Source of the DNA: Stenopsyche tienmushanensis
Taxonomy: Eukaryota; Arthropoda; Insecta; Trichoptera; Stenopsychidae
NCBI GenBank assembly: GCA_008973525.1
Contig: WACJ01000383.1
Location: 1 to 64,000, forward strand
Reading direction: 5' to 3'
DNA length: 64,000 nucleotides
Position numbers and translations under genes: made by a program. Shown in pieces: positions 47,801 through 58,339 of this stretch. The notes beneath the pieces were generated by a model. That model made no database searches and had not been told where the DNA came from. It saw nothing but the letters and a program-made list of their open reading frames with translations. Each line of letters begins with the position of its first letter. Position 1 is the first letter of the stretch.

Positions 47801-50290
47801 TGAATAATTAATTAACAGCACAGTAGAACCTCAATTATCTGGACAAATGGGGTATGAAAGTAGTCCGGATAACGTAAAAAGCGGATAATCGAAAATAATT
47901 ATAATTGAGAGGAAATGACAGGGGAAGTATGAATAATTTTTATTTGTCTGGATTTACATACATATAAATTACTTTTTATAAATAGAATTGATTATCGATT
48001 TTGACTTTAGACTAGCTCTTTTTTTAGAAGCTGGTAAATCGCGAATACTCGAATAAGATATACAAGTTCTCCCGAATTACACTCTTCTTCATGCAGGCTC
48101 TTTTATGATGATCATATTCAACCTTTTGATTGACTTTTGGTGACACGTTCTTTGCTAGTATTGTATCCAGGTGAAGTATTTTCACGTGTTGATGCTAAAG
48201 AATTGTTGTGTAGTTCTTTTCCAATCCAATCCAGCTGGTGTCATCAAGATTTTATATAAAATCTTTGTCAAATCCTTCCTTCTCCACAAATGGCTTCAAT
48301 GTGTCAACGAATGCGTTTGCTGAAGGTATGTCAGCAGAAGAGTTTCTTGATATCATGTCGTTCTTTGAATTTTTCAAGCCACCCCAAACATGCTTTGAAG
48401 GTGGAATCTCCATTTAATTTTGTATTGAAAAATATTGTTCTTTCATACAATAATGGACCAGATATTGGCTGTCCAGTTGATCGTCTATGTATGAAACACA
48501 TAAAAATACACTCTTCGACTTTTGTATTAACAGATTTTTTCATAACTTTTCGCTCTTAGCTTCCATCTTCAGATATTAAACAATTAGTAGAGTACGTAAT
48601 ATGCAATCCATTACGTACATGAGCAAAAATGGACACAATTCTCCACGTGCAATAATATATTATTTGTTTAATTTTGAATAATTCAGATAATCGAGGTTCT
48701 ACTGTATATGAAAATTTGTTATAAAAAAAAATAGGATGGTTTGATGGAGAAAATGTATTGAAAACAATAGATAAGGTTCTATGATGACTCTTTTTTTAAG
48801 ACAATCGTAAGCAAATAGATTTATACGTATCTACGGCTAAACCTGTGACATGTGTAATGTTGAATTAGTTATGTGAAAATAAATTTGTGACTTTATAATA
48901 ACTTACATATATCAGCATCAGTCCAATAGAGATTACTATTATACAATACAAAGGTCATTATGGTAATGCATTTTTCTGATTCTGTCCATCTAACTAGATA
49001 ATTATTGATTCTTGTCATTAAATATCTCTCAAGTACGATGCGCAAAGTCAAAACAAGGAAAAGCATCTCAATAAACGTACTCAAGCTCCTCAAATAACTC
49101 TGTTCAAGTTCTATTTCTCAATAAAATATGTGCATGAAATGTTATCTAACCACTAAAATAATTCGTTAAACATCAATCAATCACATGTATTATGCTCTCA
49201 AATTAAATGGGTCAGTTAATTTATGTTCAAGCACTTCAACGACGATTTAATAAATGCTAAGTTTTAATGACCTACATTAACATTATGTTTTAAATAGAGA
49301 ATCTATACTCTCAAACTAAACATAAGTAGGTCATATCGTTATTGACACCTACAAGGCAGCTTCAGTAAAAATCAGATTCCTATGACTGTGAGTTATTTTA
49401 ATTTAATATACTTATTACAATTACATGTTGACCTATATAAGAATAATAAATTATAACATTTTAACAGTGGCACTATATAATAGATCAACGCGCTTAAGTA
49501 GGATGAAATTTAATATGTTATTTGGTGTTGCTTTATAATAACGATAAAAATGGTTAAAAAATATAAATATCATACCCTAATTGTCGCGACAGGCATTCCA
49601 ATCTTTCGACTAAGCTTTGCAGCGAACAAACTTTAATCCGATGCTGCAAGCAATCAAGACACTTTTGTAATATAGCTCGATCAGCACTATCCAATGCCCA
49701 TCTTTTGTCCTGAAATCGTTCAAAATATTGATTTTTACTAAGGAATAATAACGGTTTTTTTAAAAATCAATCTAATAGCTAATCAATACTCAGCTGAGTG
49801 AGTGTATTGAAACAATGGCACGATAAAATTGAATGCCTTCAAATGTATGGGGGAAAAAATAATGACATTATAAATCATATATTAGTCAGCATTTCGGGCT
49901 GACCTTTTGATGTAATACATTTTTATGAGGTATTCTAGAGGGCAATGATTGTCAGTGGTGGTGAATAAATGAAGACATCGACCAATTTCGTAAGAGACGG
50001 GCGGCGTCGTTCAATATTTATGTGGTTCGATTTTAAAACGATTTTTGTTTATATCGAAGCAGACATATTGTAAAGAATGGAAAAGTTTGGCAGTGTACAC
50101 ATATGAAATGTCAAATGGCGCTCACGAGCATGGTCATTCTGACGGCTTTGGAGGTGTCAGCGAGGCTCTTGTACTGCGAGTTTTTGGTGCGGAGCCGCTC
50201 CATGAGGAGCTCCATGTGGAAGCGGTCGGGGCGCGCGCCCGCCGCACCCGCGCCCGCGCCCCCTCCACCGCCCGCCAAGCACCCGCTCAT
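38744..50290 (-). CDS. MED1: Mediator complex subunit 1 (MED1), complete ten-exon gene
   Basis: MED1 is a subunit of the Mediator middle module, a nuclear coactivator linking DNA-bound transcription factors to RNA polymerase II. I joined ten minus-strand exons: 50290-50126, 49709-49576, 47758-47635, 46509-46254, 44573-44384, 44267-44009, 43914-43734, 43199-42849, 42754-42238 and 41828-38744. All junctions are GT-AG, all phases agree and the total is 5262 nt (1753 residues plus TGA). Residues about 30-530 follow the Med1 domain as I remember it from the human protein, for example [30 protein letters not shown] and [14 protein letters not shown]. Exon 9 holds a basic KIPKKRK patch and an acidic Ser/Glu tract. 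Exon 10 is a very Ser-rich tail with the conserved [10 protein letters not shown] motif near residue 1116 and the ending [14 protein letters not shown], which resembles the human C-terminus. Introns 2-4 carry transposon remnants. No frameshift was seen. Identification is firm; the exact N-terminus is less certain. Confidence 0.96.
42238..42754 (-). CDS. MED1: MED1 coding exon 9
   Basis: The acceptor is tttttgtag|ATAATT and the donor ATTCG|GTGAGC. It encodes residues 555-725. It opens with a low-complexity Asn/Gln segment containing LASIM (574-578). Next come a basic patch, [11 protein letters not shown]...AKRNK, which looks like a nuclear localisation signal, and a Ser/Glu/Asp-rich acidic tract. 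This is the disordered linker between the folded domain and the Ser-rich tail. Confidence 0.93.
42849..43199 (-). CDS. MED1: MED1 coding exon 8
   Basis: The acceptor is aatttcacag|ATGTGG and the donor CAATCAAA|GTAAAT. It encodes residues 438-553. [20 protein letters not shown] corresponds to the human DDFIAKVVQRCMSIPVTMR and closes the Med1 domain. The exon then runs into a Gly/Pro-rich linker. The open frame continues into the intron past 42849, but the splice donor and the phase of exon 9 set the end here. Confidence 0.94.
43734..43914 (-). CDS. MED1: MED1 coding exon 7
   Basis: The acceptor is cttttttag|ACTTTA and the donor AAACAAG|GTATTT. It encodes residues 377-436 plus one base. [18 protein letters not shown] and [14 protein letters not shown] match the human LPGQQHCYFLN and VAYNTLIGSCVKR. 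The phases on both sides agree with exons 6 and 8. Confidence 0.94.
44009..44267 (-). CDS. MED1: MED1 coding exon 6
   Basis: The acceptor is tgtttttag|TGGTCC and the donor TTTGTT|GTTAGT. The downstream alternative GTAACT would break the phase. It encodes residues 291-376. [19 protein letters not shown] matches the human LPACFFLKFPQPIPVSRAF. The flanking introns are compact, 116 and 94 bp. Confidence 0.93.
44384..44573 (-). CDS. MED1: MED1 coding exon 5
   Basis: The acceptor is tattttag|GGCATG and the donor AACAA|GTATAT. It encodes residues 228-289 with split codons at both ends. [15 protein letters not shown] matches the human GGHLMNLKYYVSPSDL. The exon contains an LSALL sequence at residues 260-264, but it sits inside the folded domain, so it is probably not an exposed receptor-binding LXXLL box. 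Confidence 0.94.
44809..45790 (+). pseudogene. Unclassified transposase remnant in MED1 intron 4
   Basis: On the plus strand, 45240-45780 gives [31 protein letters not shown] and [15 protein letters not shown]. Near the end it gives [19 protein letters not shown] and an IAD stop. From memory this resembles the C-terminal half of an uncharacterised multi-copy transposon protein in arthropods and cnidarians, with its DLxERCL and GIAD-stop features. The frame is broken by stops and a shift, so it is dead. The 88-codon frame at 44809-45075 may be another scrap of the same insertion. It is antisense to MED1. Confidence 0.45.
46254..46509 (-). CDS. MED1: MED1 coding exon 4
   Basis: The acceptor is ttttgtcag|AATGAA and the donor GGAG|GTATGT. 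It encodes residues 142-226 plus one base of codon 227. [20 protein letters not shown] and [15 protein letters not shown] align with the human CPELVQQL and LALQSLEQDLSKM segments. A minus-strand open frame reaching 46919 runs from this exon into the neighbouring mariner and is not a separate gene. Confidence 0.94.
46577..47583 (+). mobile_element. Mariner element in MED1 intron 3
   Basis: Inverted ends match over about 30 bp: the left reads CATTGGGTATGTGAATAAGT and the right, reverse-complemented, TATTGGGTGTTTGAATAAGT. Both are flanked by TA, the mariner target. The plus strand carries a decayed transposase: [52 protein letters not shown], and later HAARKMGKN and GQYF at the C-terminus. At 1007 bp it is shorter than a full mariner, and stops and shifts are frequent. 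It is antisense to MED1 and well away from the splice sites. Confidence 0.88.
47635..47758 (-). CDS. MED1: MED1 coding exon 3
   Basis: The acceptor is tttttcag|TCTAAA and the donor GGAAAG|GTATAC. It encodes residues 101-141, including [17 protein letters not shown] and DVKIHHEGK, the best conserved stretch of the Med1 domain. The exon is too short and too broken by splice sites to stand out as a long open frame. It lies between introns that each carry a transposon. Confidence 0.93.
47821..48714 (-). mobile_element. Non-autonomous Tigger/pogo element in MED1 intron 2
   Basis: The ends are inverted: CAGTAGAACCTCAATTATCT at 47821 and, reverse-complemented, CAGTAGAACCTCGATTATCT at 48714. The right end is followed by TA; on the left the expected TA reads CA. 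The minus strand keeps part of a CENP-B-type DNA-binding domain, [20 protein letters not shown], then [20 protein letters not shown], and traces of the catalytic part ([13 protein letters not shown]). At 894 bp it is heavily deleted and cannot encode transposase. It has the same orientation as MED1. Confidence 0.88.
48290..48600 (-). pseudogene. Tigger/pogo transposase fragment, copy 2
   Basis: This is the coding remnant inside the 894-bp element. A 70-codon frame (48543-48331) begins [17 protein letters not shown] and covers the second helix-turn-helix of the CENP-B-type domain. It is homologous to 16120-16565 and 63600-64000. Confidence 0.8.
49576..49709 (-). CDS. MED1: MED1 coding exon 2
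   Basis: The acceptor is gatttcag|GACAAA and the donor TTAGG|GTATGA. It encodes residues 56-99 plus two bases of codon 100. The junction VRMTML/DKRWAL lines up with the human VRQVMEKR region, and [14 protein letters not shown] with the human DRLESIARQNG segment. It joins exon 1 in phase 0. Confidence 0.92.
50126..50290 (-). CDS. MED1: MED1 coding exon 1
   Basis: This exon gives residues 1-55. The ATG at 50290 is the first in a frame that stays open up to a TAG at 50413-50411. The exon is very GC-rich for this genome and begins with a Gly/Ala stretch, followed by [19 protein letters not shown], which matches the MED1 N-terminal helix. An in-frame ATG at 50215 could be an alternative start that removes the Gly/Ala leader. 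The donor is CTC|GTGAGC, phase 0. Confidence 0.9.
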
Positions 50291-50450
50291 CTCGCGGCCC
50301 CGACACTCCGCCACGCGACCATCGCCCGACGAACACCCCACAACACAGCCGAACGCCGACTCCGCCGACAGCGCGCCCTGCACGGCCAGCTGCTCGACTC
50401 TACGACTGACCTATTACCGTCTAAACACAATCATTTGCGACCATTAATGC
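50291..50450 (-). promoter_or_regulatory. GC-rich putative promoter / 5' UTR of MED1
   Basis: The GC-rich patch that covers MED1 exon 1 continues upstream to about 50410 and then drops abruptly to AT-rich DNA. This fits a CpG-type promoter and 5' UTR. No clear TATA box was seen and the transcription start cannot be placed from sequence alone. Confidence 0.35.
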
Positions 50451-50843
50451 TTTATTAAAAAAATATATTATTACCCATTTTAAACGATAAACAGTCATTT
50501 TTAAATCATTAGCACGCGTATTTAAATTTTATCTGATCAATTGATAATATTTTTAATTTAATAAACAGATACTATTTATAAATCATATGGCATGTTTGTA
50601 CCCCCTATTTGTGAATTAAAATTGAATACATTTAAACATTTTAATTAATTGTTTGAGATTAATAAATGATTGGAACTAATTTAAAAATCTAAAGCTGTTT
50701 TTTACACTCTCAAACTTTTTTATTTTTTATTCACACACTACCAGCCTTACAAAAAGCTTGATAACTGTGCCTCCCCCCTAAATAATATTACTATAAATGC
50801 AACTAAAAATACTAAAAATTATATACGATGATAGTCCCAGTAG
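50451..50843. other. AT-rich DNA upstream of MED1
   Basis: No feature was recognised beyond the abrupt drop in GC content at about 50450. Confidence 0.5.
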
Positions 50844-51375
50844 CAGAGCCGTAACGAGGGTATGAAGCGCCCGTGGCAAGTATCTAACATGACCCCCGCC
50901 CCCCCATTTAAATACTGTTATAAATAAAATATCTTAAACATTATTAAAATGTATATTTTAAAATAATATACGAAGATAGTTCCTAAAGTACCCGACTTAA
51001 CGTATAGATGCCGGTTGTTGTTTTTAAACAAATAAACATTTAAACGACGCCGCAAGAGCTGCCAAGACGAACAGCGTAGTAGTCGATAAAAATGAGATAA
51101 CCACTCCAGAAATGGTGAAGAAAATCCAAAAAATGCTAATGTAAGTGCGCGAGCTAGCAGACATGATAAATTTTTCAAAAAATGCTTTACGTCGCATATT
51201 GACTGAAAATTTGGACATGAGAAAGCTGTGCGCAAGATGGATGCCGCGTTTGCTCACAATGTAACAAAAACAGCGTCGCAATGATGTTTCAATCGAGTGT
51301 TTGGCGATGGTTCATAGCAATGAGGCCAAGTTCCAAGAAACATGGTTCCATCATTTCCCATTCAAGACAAAGGAA
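50844..51375 (+). mobile_element. Composite: family AB B end joined to mariner, copy 3
   Basis: It starts CAGAGCCGTAACGAGGG and passes through AAAATAATATACGAAGATAG and a CGGTTGTTG junction like that at 31461. It then enters mariner coding sequence on the plus strand with stops and frameshifts, recognisable through RELADMINFSKNALRRIL-like, MRKLCARWMPRL-like and ETWFHHF pieces. The transposase ends at about 51370, where LINE-like sequence begins. Confidence 0.65.
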
Positions 51376-51389
51376 CAAGACGACAGACA

Positions 51390-52232
51390 TCAGAGCGACT
51401 GACTGGATTGGGGGTCTATTATCAATCGAACCCATTTCCTGCGCTGCTGTATGGTTTGTTTCGGGTAACCCGGACTAGCCACACAATGAGTGTCTTCCAC
51501 TGATTCTTTAGTTCCACGAGAAACGCTGCGCGCGGAGCGTTCAGGTGCCCATCCCTTTTGCTCCACGCCCTCCAGGGAAGGCGAGGTTTCCGTGGGAAAT
51601 ACCAGCTTCAGACCATATGCATTCAAAGGTGCGATGGAGGAGGAAGTACTAAGATTAAGCTAAATTCAAGGGATTTACCACCGCGGGTTTACTGCCATCA
51701 CGAGTCCAACCTCAGTTTGAAGGGGGCTGCAGCTGCTGGGTTTTTTTCTGTGGGAGGGGAATCTTACATAAAACAACTTGGGTTTGATCCCAGAGTAGTG
51801 TTAGATTCTTACTGATTAAACCCCTAACTTGTCCTTCTCTGTCCCCCTGGTATTGTTTATCACTGGCATTAGGTAACTGGCTCTATTCTAGTGTTGGAGA
51901 GCGGCTTTGCGCCTCTTTCTCTCTCTCTCTATCACTGCCCTTTTTGGTGTTCATGATTTCTTTAACAAAATCTCGCCAAAGATCCCAGTTCTTCTTGCTC
52001 ATTATCATGCTGTGGTATCGGGCCCTCCATCGGTTTACTACCGGGATAAGTCGGTGGTTCCAACTCCCCTTGCTGGATTGATCCCATCTCTACTGCCAGG
52101 CTTCTTTCAGTTTCTGGTCATGCTCGTTGTGGTTTTTGGGATCTTCGAAGTCCAAGGCCCTCTTCTTTGCTTGAAGGTTCAGTGGAAAAATTCTAGCGAT
52201 CATGAGCAGTGCGTCTTCAGATGATTCTTTTG
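51390..52232 (-). pseudogene. LINE (R1-like) fragment
   Basis: This block has higher GC content than its surroundings. Reading minus from 52232, it encodes ESSEDALLMIARIFPLNLQA, KKRALDFEDP, KLKEAWQ then a stop, and RWDQSSKGSWNHRLIPVVNR. The WQ.RWD.S.KG.W.HRLIP pattern is characteristic of the region after the reverse transcriptase domain in R1-like and related non-LTR retrotransposons. Towards 51400 an open minus frame (51626-51390) follows without a known motif. A CT run lies at 51918-51931. The part at 51841-51990 (MSKKNWDLWRDFVKEIMN) does not fit the LINE pattern and may be another insertion. Confidence 0.5.
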
Positions 52233-52242
52233 AATGAATCCG

Positions 52243-52404
52243 CAACAACGTCCTCAAAATCAACATAGCAAACGCAATCCAGCAAATTCAACCGGATTTA
52301 TGCGACAAAGTCATCGAAAATTGGACCTCCCGAATACGTGCCTCCAAACAAAACCGCGGGAGACATTTGAACGACGTCATATTCCATACTTACATCTTAC
52401 ACAC
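52243..52404 (+). pseudogene. C-terminus of a Tc1/mariner-superfamily transposase
   Basis: The plus strand encodes VLKINIANAIQQIQPDLCDK, then VIENWTSRIRASKQNRGRHL and NDVIFHT. The VIENW..R......RG.H pattern is the usual end of some Tc1/mariner-superfamily transposases. The rest of the element is missing upstream, where LINE sequence begins. Confidence 0.55.
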
Positions 52405-55400
52405 AACTAGTTCTATATACATTTAAAAACCGAGCGTCCTTATTGTATGACTACACATTAAACACGATTATGTACCTTTTATTGAATAATTGATTGAAAA
52501 GATTGCGCATTTGAGTGTTTAATTGTGACATTTATGTATATGCATGCATTCTGTTAAAAATGTGAGGTTTTACTGTGTGCATGAAATTTTTATGGTTGAA
52601 TTAAATCCTAAGGACGATTAAAAATAATGTATAAGGCAATTGATTATATAATCGGCAGGTGCTTTGTTGTTAATAGTATCAAACTTAATTAAAATGCTAA
52701 AACCCTTCTGAATAAACTCAATTTTATTTTATAGGGGCTTTTATGTGAAATTTCCTCAGTTATCGGGAGTTTGACTACCGATAAAACTCCGATTTCCACA
52801 CATGCTATTTTATTTTTTAAACACGTAAAACGTTACGGCATTGCACTTTTTTTTTAAAAAAATTAAGCGATTGAAGTTGCCAGTTCTATTAATATTTATT
52901 CAAATGAAAATTTTTCGATCGACAGAATTTGCATAGGGACCGTCTCTTATGAAGATTGGTTCTGAAAGTAGTTCAGTTAGTCTGTAAATTCATGAGGATG
53001 AGTGGATATAATGTGCAACTCTTTGAACTTCAATTAACATCACTCGAATGGTCTCCGAACATCAACATCGTCTGTGCTGAACGTTCTGCTGAAAAAACAT
53101 TCCGAAGGTCTCTGTATGTACATAGACCGTGAAAGAAACACAAATATAAGAACCACAGATGGATTTTCAAATAAAATGAGGCATTGGAGAGCTTTGATGA
53201 AGTAGTATTTTATATGATTTTAAAATACATTAGATTCACCTCAATGTACGGTGGAGTAATAATGCGTTGTTTCAACAGAGGCTATATTTCTTGAACATAG
53301 ATTCCCGCTATAATGTGAAAGTTAATGGGTTGTGGAACTCATCAAAAGTTATCCATTATTAATGTCGGAAATATCCTGAATGAAGCTGAATTTTCTCACG
53401 ATGAGTTTCTAAATCTATGTTGATCACAATTTATTAACCCATCCGTCCGTAGATGGGCACCTGAATACCCCATTTTCATTTTATTTTATATCTTAAAACC
53501 AATTTAGGAAATTTGACATAAGATAATGAATGATTTGATAATTCCTTTAGAAAAATCTTTAAAAATGTATATATTAGGAGATCGGAAAATACTGTATACT
53601 ACAAAAACACAGTATAATCTCTTAGCTAATAATTTTCATTATGTGAAAAGTGAAATGAACAAAAAGACTAGTACATGCAGAGTGCGAGCTTTTAGACAAT
53701 GAGAAAAATTGAAAAAAAGGTCAAGAAAATAATCAACAATTACCTAAGAAAGAAGTAGAGAGTGTCGAACCAGGCAAAGGGCTAAACAATGCATAAAATG
53801 AACTTGCCCTAGGAGTCAAGAAGTTTAACTTGTACCGCAGTATTTTATTTATCACCATTTCACTTTTCACACAATGCAAATATTTAGCTGATAAATTAAG
53901 CTGTGTTTGTGTAATATATAAAAAGTGCTACTGGTTGCTTCATTACACGTAAAGACGCATACACACAGTAGAGGATGCGCGGCGCATGCGCATAACGTCT
54001 ATGATATATGTATATATAAGATGAAGACGGAGAGAGTACAATGATTTTCGTTCTCTTTTCGACTAACTGCCGCTTGGAGTTTCATTTTTCGTCTCATTTT
54101 TATTTAAAAAATAATCACGTGGTTGCTAAATCGAATTTATGAAAGAGCATAAAAGCATATCCATATTGTATAAGTCATTTATGATTTTAAAATGCTCATT
54201 AAAAGATCTAAAAATATAGCAACGCTGTTTTATTGGACATTGCATGAGCGCTCGACAGCGTACGACATCAGATCCTATCATTTGAAACCAATTAAAAATT
54301 GAAGCCAAAAATATACGTCAAGTGTTACAAAACCAACAAAATATCATGTCTGAAATTATTTACACATAAATGAAAGCAAACGAGTGTTTATAAACGATAA
54401 AAATCCCCAGGAGTGCTATAAATATTATTATACCGATAAGACCCATGCTTGTCGTTTTTTATTGCTTTAGTTTTTTAGTTCGATTATGTATTTGATAACT
54501 TTTAATAATGTGGATCTAAAATAGGGAATGCCAAAAAATTACGTAAGAGCTTAAAACGATGATGATATACATGACTAAACTTATTTAATTATCAACTATT
54601 CCATATAGCAATAGGTGCTAGATTTATAGCCATTGAAGAGATAAACAAAACGATAAACACGGGAAAATAGCATAAGGAAAAACAATAAAAAAATAAATTA
54701 AATGATTGTCAACATCCGTTATATTGTAACAACGTTTATTGAAAACGTGACTTGAGAATTGTGTCAACTATAGTCATGACAAGATAATAAAAAGGAATAA
54801 GATTGAATAAATAACTGCATTCCTTGAATTATTTTGAATGTTACATGATATTTTATTAATTATCGTAAAGCATTCACTTATTGCTACCCGACTTCATCAT
54901 CAGTATTTACTTTTTCAGATCCAGGAAATCTGATATGTTTGAATCAAGATGATTGATTTATATTAATACTTGTTTGGGCGAATGCCAATACAATAAAGTC
55001 CAGGAACTTGCTCACCATACCAACATTTGCTTTTTACAGGTATGTTCCCATCCAAGTCCTTCAAATGATATCGACTTTCTCGGTTATTTTATCCGGTCAT
55101 ATATCATAGCTCATTATCAGTTAATTTAGTATCAACATTGATTATCAATCGTGCAGAAATTGATTAAAGTTTTAATAAGTTGTTAAAAGCAAAAATACCA
55201 CAAAATGGTAGTTAAAAATGAAGACTTAGGTAGATACGTTTCTCGAAAAAATGTATTACTTTGTTATTATACAACTACTACTACTCCTACTACTGGATCC
55301 TGAAGTGGACGATGATTATGGTCCGATGAACGATGCCTTCTTGATTAATGTCTTTGGTGGCCTGGTGTGGTGAGCAATTTGCACCTGTTATACATTAAGT

Positions 55401-55771
55401 TGATAATTGTATTTTAACCTTTTGAGGAGTGAGCAAATTTAAAATTGATGAAGTCGTTGTTGCCATAGTCGCTTTACACCGATTACTTTCTGTCGGCTCA
55501 TGTCAGCGTAAAATAATCTTCAATTTGAGACAGTCAATTGTAAATAAACACGGTTGATAGTATACAAGACCACGCAATTTCTTTACATAAACAATACACA
55601 AAAAATCGATTCATTTTCTCCTACTTCAGAAGGAAATGATAATTGGACAAAGACTCGTCACGAACAGAAGGAAATTAAATAAATAAACACTGTCGATAGC
55701 ACAAAATATTCGGTCATTTCTTTGCGTAAAAAATTAGCACACTTGAAATCGAAATCATTATTAGTCGATAC
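52405..55771. other. AT-rich DNA, no gene recognised
   Basis: A fragment near 53030-53070 (LEWSPNINIV on the plus strand) recalls the catalytic block of Tc1 transposases but is too decayed to call. Around 53960-54060 a CpG-rich palindromic patch (GATGCGCGGCGCATGCGC) is followed by TATATATAAG, a promoter-like arrangement without an associated frame. Confidence 0.4.
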
Positions 55772-55905
55772 ATTTAGGTTAACGATCTATACAATCGTGC
55801 GATGTATGCGGGGAAGCTCTCCGTCTCTGTCTCCCGAATTGCGCTACATTCTCTCTCCGTCTCTATCTGTCTCCGAGCTCAATGTACAAGAGTGCTCTTT
55901 CTGAA
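55772..55905 (+). repeat. Second copy of the 20.6-kb repeat block
   Basis: It shares GTGCGATGTA, AGCTCTCCGTCTCTGTCTCC, GCGCTACATT and GTACAAG blocks in the same order with 20610-20750, at about 75 percent identity by eye. Confidence 0.6.
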
Positions 55906-55981
55906 AAGTGGAGGGGGGGATCCCAGGCCCTGGGATAGTACTCCTTTAGTGGTTAAAAATACTTTTGTTATTTGTATTACA

Positions 55982-56225
55982 GGATGTTTTGCACATGGAC
56001 CGACAATTTTGTTTAGGGGTTACGGGGGTCTTTTGTTACGTTTCACACATAGGCCCTATATCCTAATTGTCAGGGTTGTCGAAATATAATTTTTTTTCAA
56101 CATTTTGAAAAAATATCCAAAATTTCACCTTTAAATCGCCATAACTTTTTTTGCGGTAGTAATAAGCACGAAATAACTGTTTTTGCATTTTGCAATGTTT
56201 TTTAATCTAAATAAATCCACACATA
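55982..56225 (-). repeat. Miniature element copy 3 (one end)
   Basis: It starts CAGGATGTTTTGCACATGG and matches the reverse complement of the right half of 11125-11694, including CACATAGGCCCTATAT, TTTTGAAAAAATATCC and GCACGAAATAA. The 65-bp units and the other end are missing. Confidence 0.65.
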
Positions 56226-58339
56226 GCTCCACGGCCCTTTTTTGGAGATTAGATTTATGTGGGGATAACAGGTGAGATAAGAATCAAAGATTAGTCCCAG
56301 GTATCTGGTTTGTCTCACCCAGGGGATGGTACCGGAAGGGAGAGTAAGAATAGAATTTGGAGGTTGTTATTATAACGATGTCGACGAGTCTTTAAAAAAT
56401 AAGTTTCAACGGGTCTCTAAATGTTTTAAACATTTTAAATATTATTTTTGTAAGTAATATTGCAGTTGCATAGTTAGTTTCACTTGAAAGTTTTTTTGAA
56501 TGATTGAAATCATTTTAATAGTGGAGTTTGCGGTCATACTGATTTTTAACTAATAGAAAATCGTATACATATTTGAACTATTATCATCATCATTGGTAAC
56601 ACATTACCATAGAGAACTACTATTGGCAATTGGAGAAGATGTATTTGATTCGTATTTTTGGTAAGAATTTGCGGTTTTTGGTGTAACACTCAAACGGTTA
56701 AAATCGATTAAGTATAAATATATTAATTCACACCAGACCTCGTCGGTTTTCAAAATCTGTTTTGAAAAACTGGGTTTTTAGGCAAAATTGTGACCTTAAA
56801 AAATCGATTTATAGATCCTGAAATCTGGTTTTGAATATAAAAAAAAATATTTCAATATTTAAGAATTTTGGACGAATTGGTCTAGTTAAGAAAAGGTTCT
56901 CAGGAGAGTTTTTAACTAGTTTTGAACCTTTTTCGTAATTAATTCTTATCTTTAAAATATGCAAGCTGGAGTAAAATGCGAACCTTCTACGAAATTCTCG
57001 CCCTTAGGCGATAGGATTCACGGACTGCTTATCAACTTTCATATATTAAAGTCTTTGTATTACCTTTAATATTGAATAAAATTAAAATAATTTTAATATA
57101 TCCACTAGATTAATTTTATACTCCTTATATTTCTTAAAACCGAAAACCTGTTTAGAAGAATTTCGGTTTTTTTTTACAAACCCCAATTCACACTAAGCAT
57201 CGAATCCATCGGAATAAAATCAATGTCTTAAACGTGTAAGACTTGGGATTGGAAAGAGCTAAATAATAAGTTTGATAGACAATCTACATCAATAAATTTA
57301 TCATAATTTAACTAAAAAGTTATTTAAATTGTTTGCCTTCATTTATACACGAATATTTATTGCTTAAACTGCTATTTTCTGATATAAAAATTCTCAAATA
57401 TAACAAAGTTTCATATCATCCGAAAAAAGGAAAATAAACCCCAAGTTTTGTGAAATGAAAGGTTTCTTATTGTGATGTGAATCATGAGCTCGAGCTATGA
57501 CTCTACACCTTAAATATTCATGGAAAATTGCCTCGTTAACCGGAAGAAACTACCACTTTACTTACAAGGAGTCAAACTTTGTCGGAATAACAAGTTCGTT
57601 TTAATTCTTCCGTTGTTGGAAAAAGCGCAAAATCTTCATAAGTAATGTGGGCGAGGCTTATGAATACCTTTATTCCGAGAAGAAAAACATTTTGGAACTT
57701 TCCGATATGAAAATTTGATGATTGAAATAAGCTAATGATGGTAGTTATTAAGGTTATTGCCGTGCTAAAAACTTATTACTCATATGGTTGGTTTCGATAT
57801 AAAATTAAGGGAAAGCGAAGGAAAACATCAGGGTAGTTTGAAAATTCCTGGGATTAGTCCTTGATTTTTCAGCCCCAAGGGCAAGCAATATTAGCAATTT
57901 TATATAATATGCGGAAAAATGGATTTTTAGATAAGATTTGATGAAGAATTGATACATGTCGAAGGATTTTTATTTAATTAAACCCCTCTAGCGTTTGTGT
58001 CCTATTTTCTTATTTGTGATATTTCCTTATAATTCAATTGTAAAATACCCTGTGCATTTGATTTGTTTGTTATTTTAGAAATCTCAATTGAACGAAATTT
58101 TAATTGTAGAAGTGACTTTTCTTTTATGATGTTACACATTCCTCATTATTTAACAATACTGGCCATTAAAAAGCTAAGATCTATCCAGGTCATGATTAGA
58201 ACCAAAGTGATCTACGCTCATGTTTTTGGATCAGTACATGCAAATAAATGCACAAAATGTATTGAAAATGATCCAATAGGCATATAAACAATTTAGTTGG
58301 AGACCTTGGACATACTAATTCCGTTCGTTACGTTTTATA
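56226..58339. other. AT-rich DNA, no gene recognised
   Basis: No supportable exon or element was identified. Confidence 0.45.
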
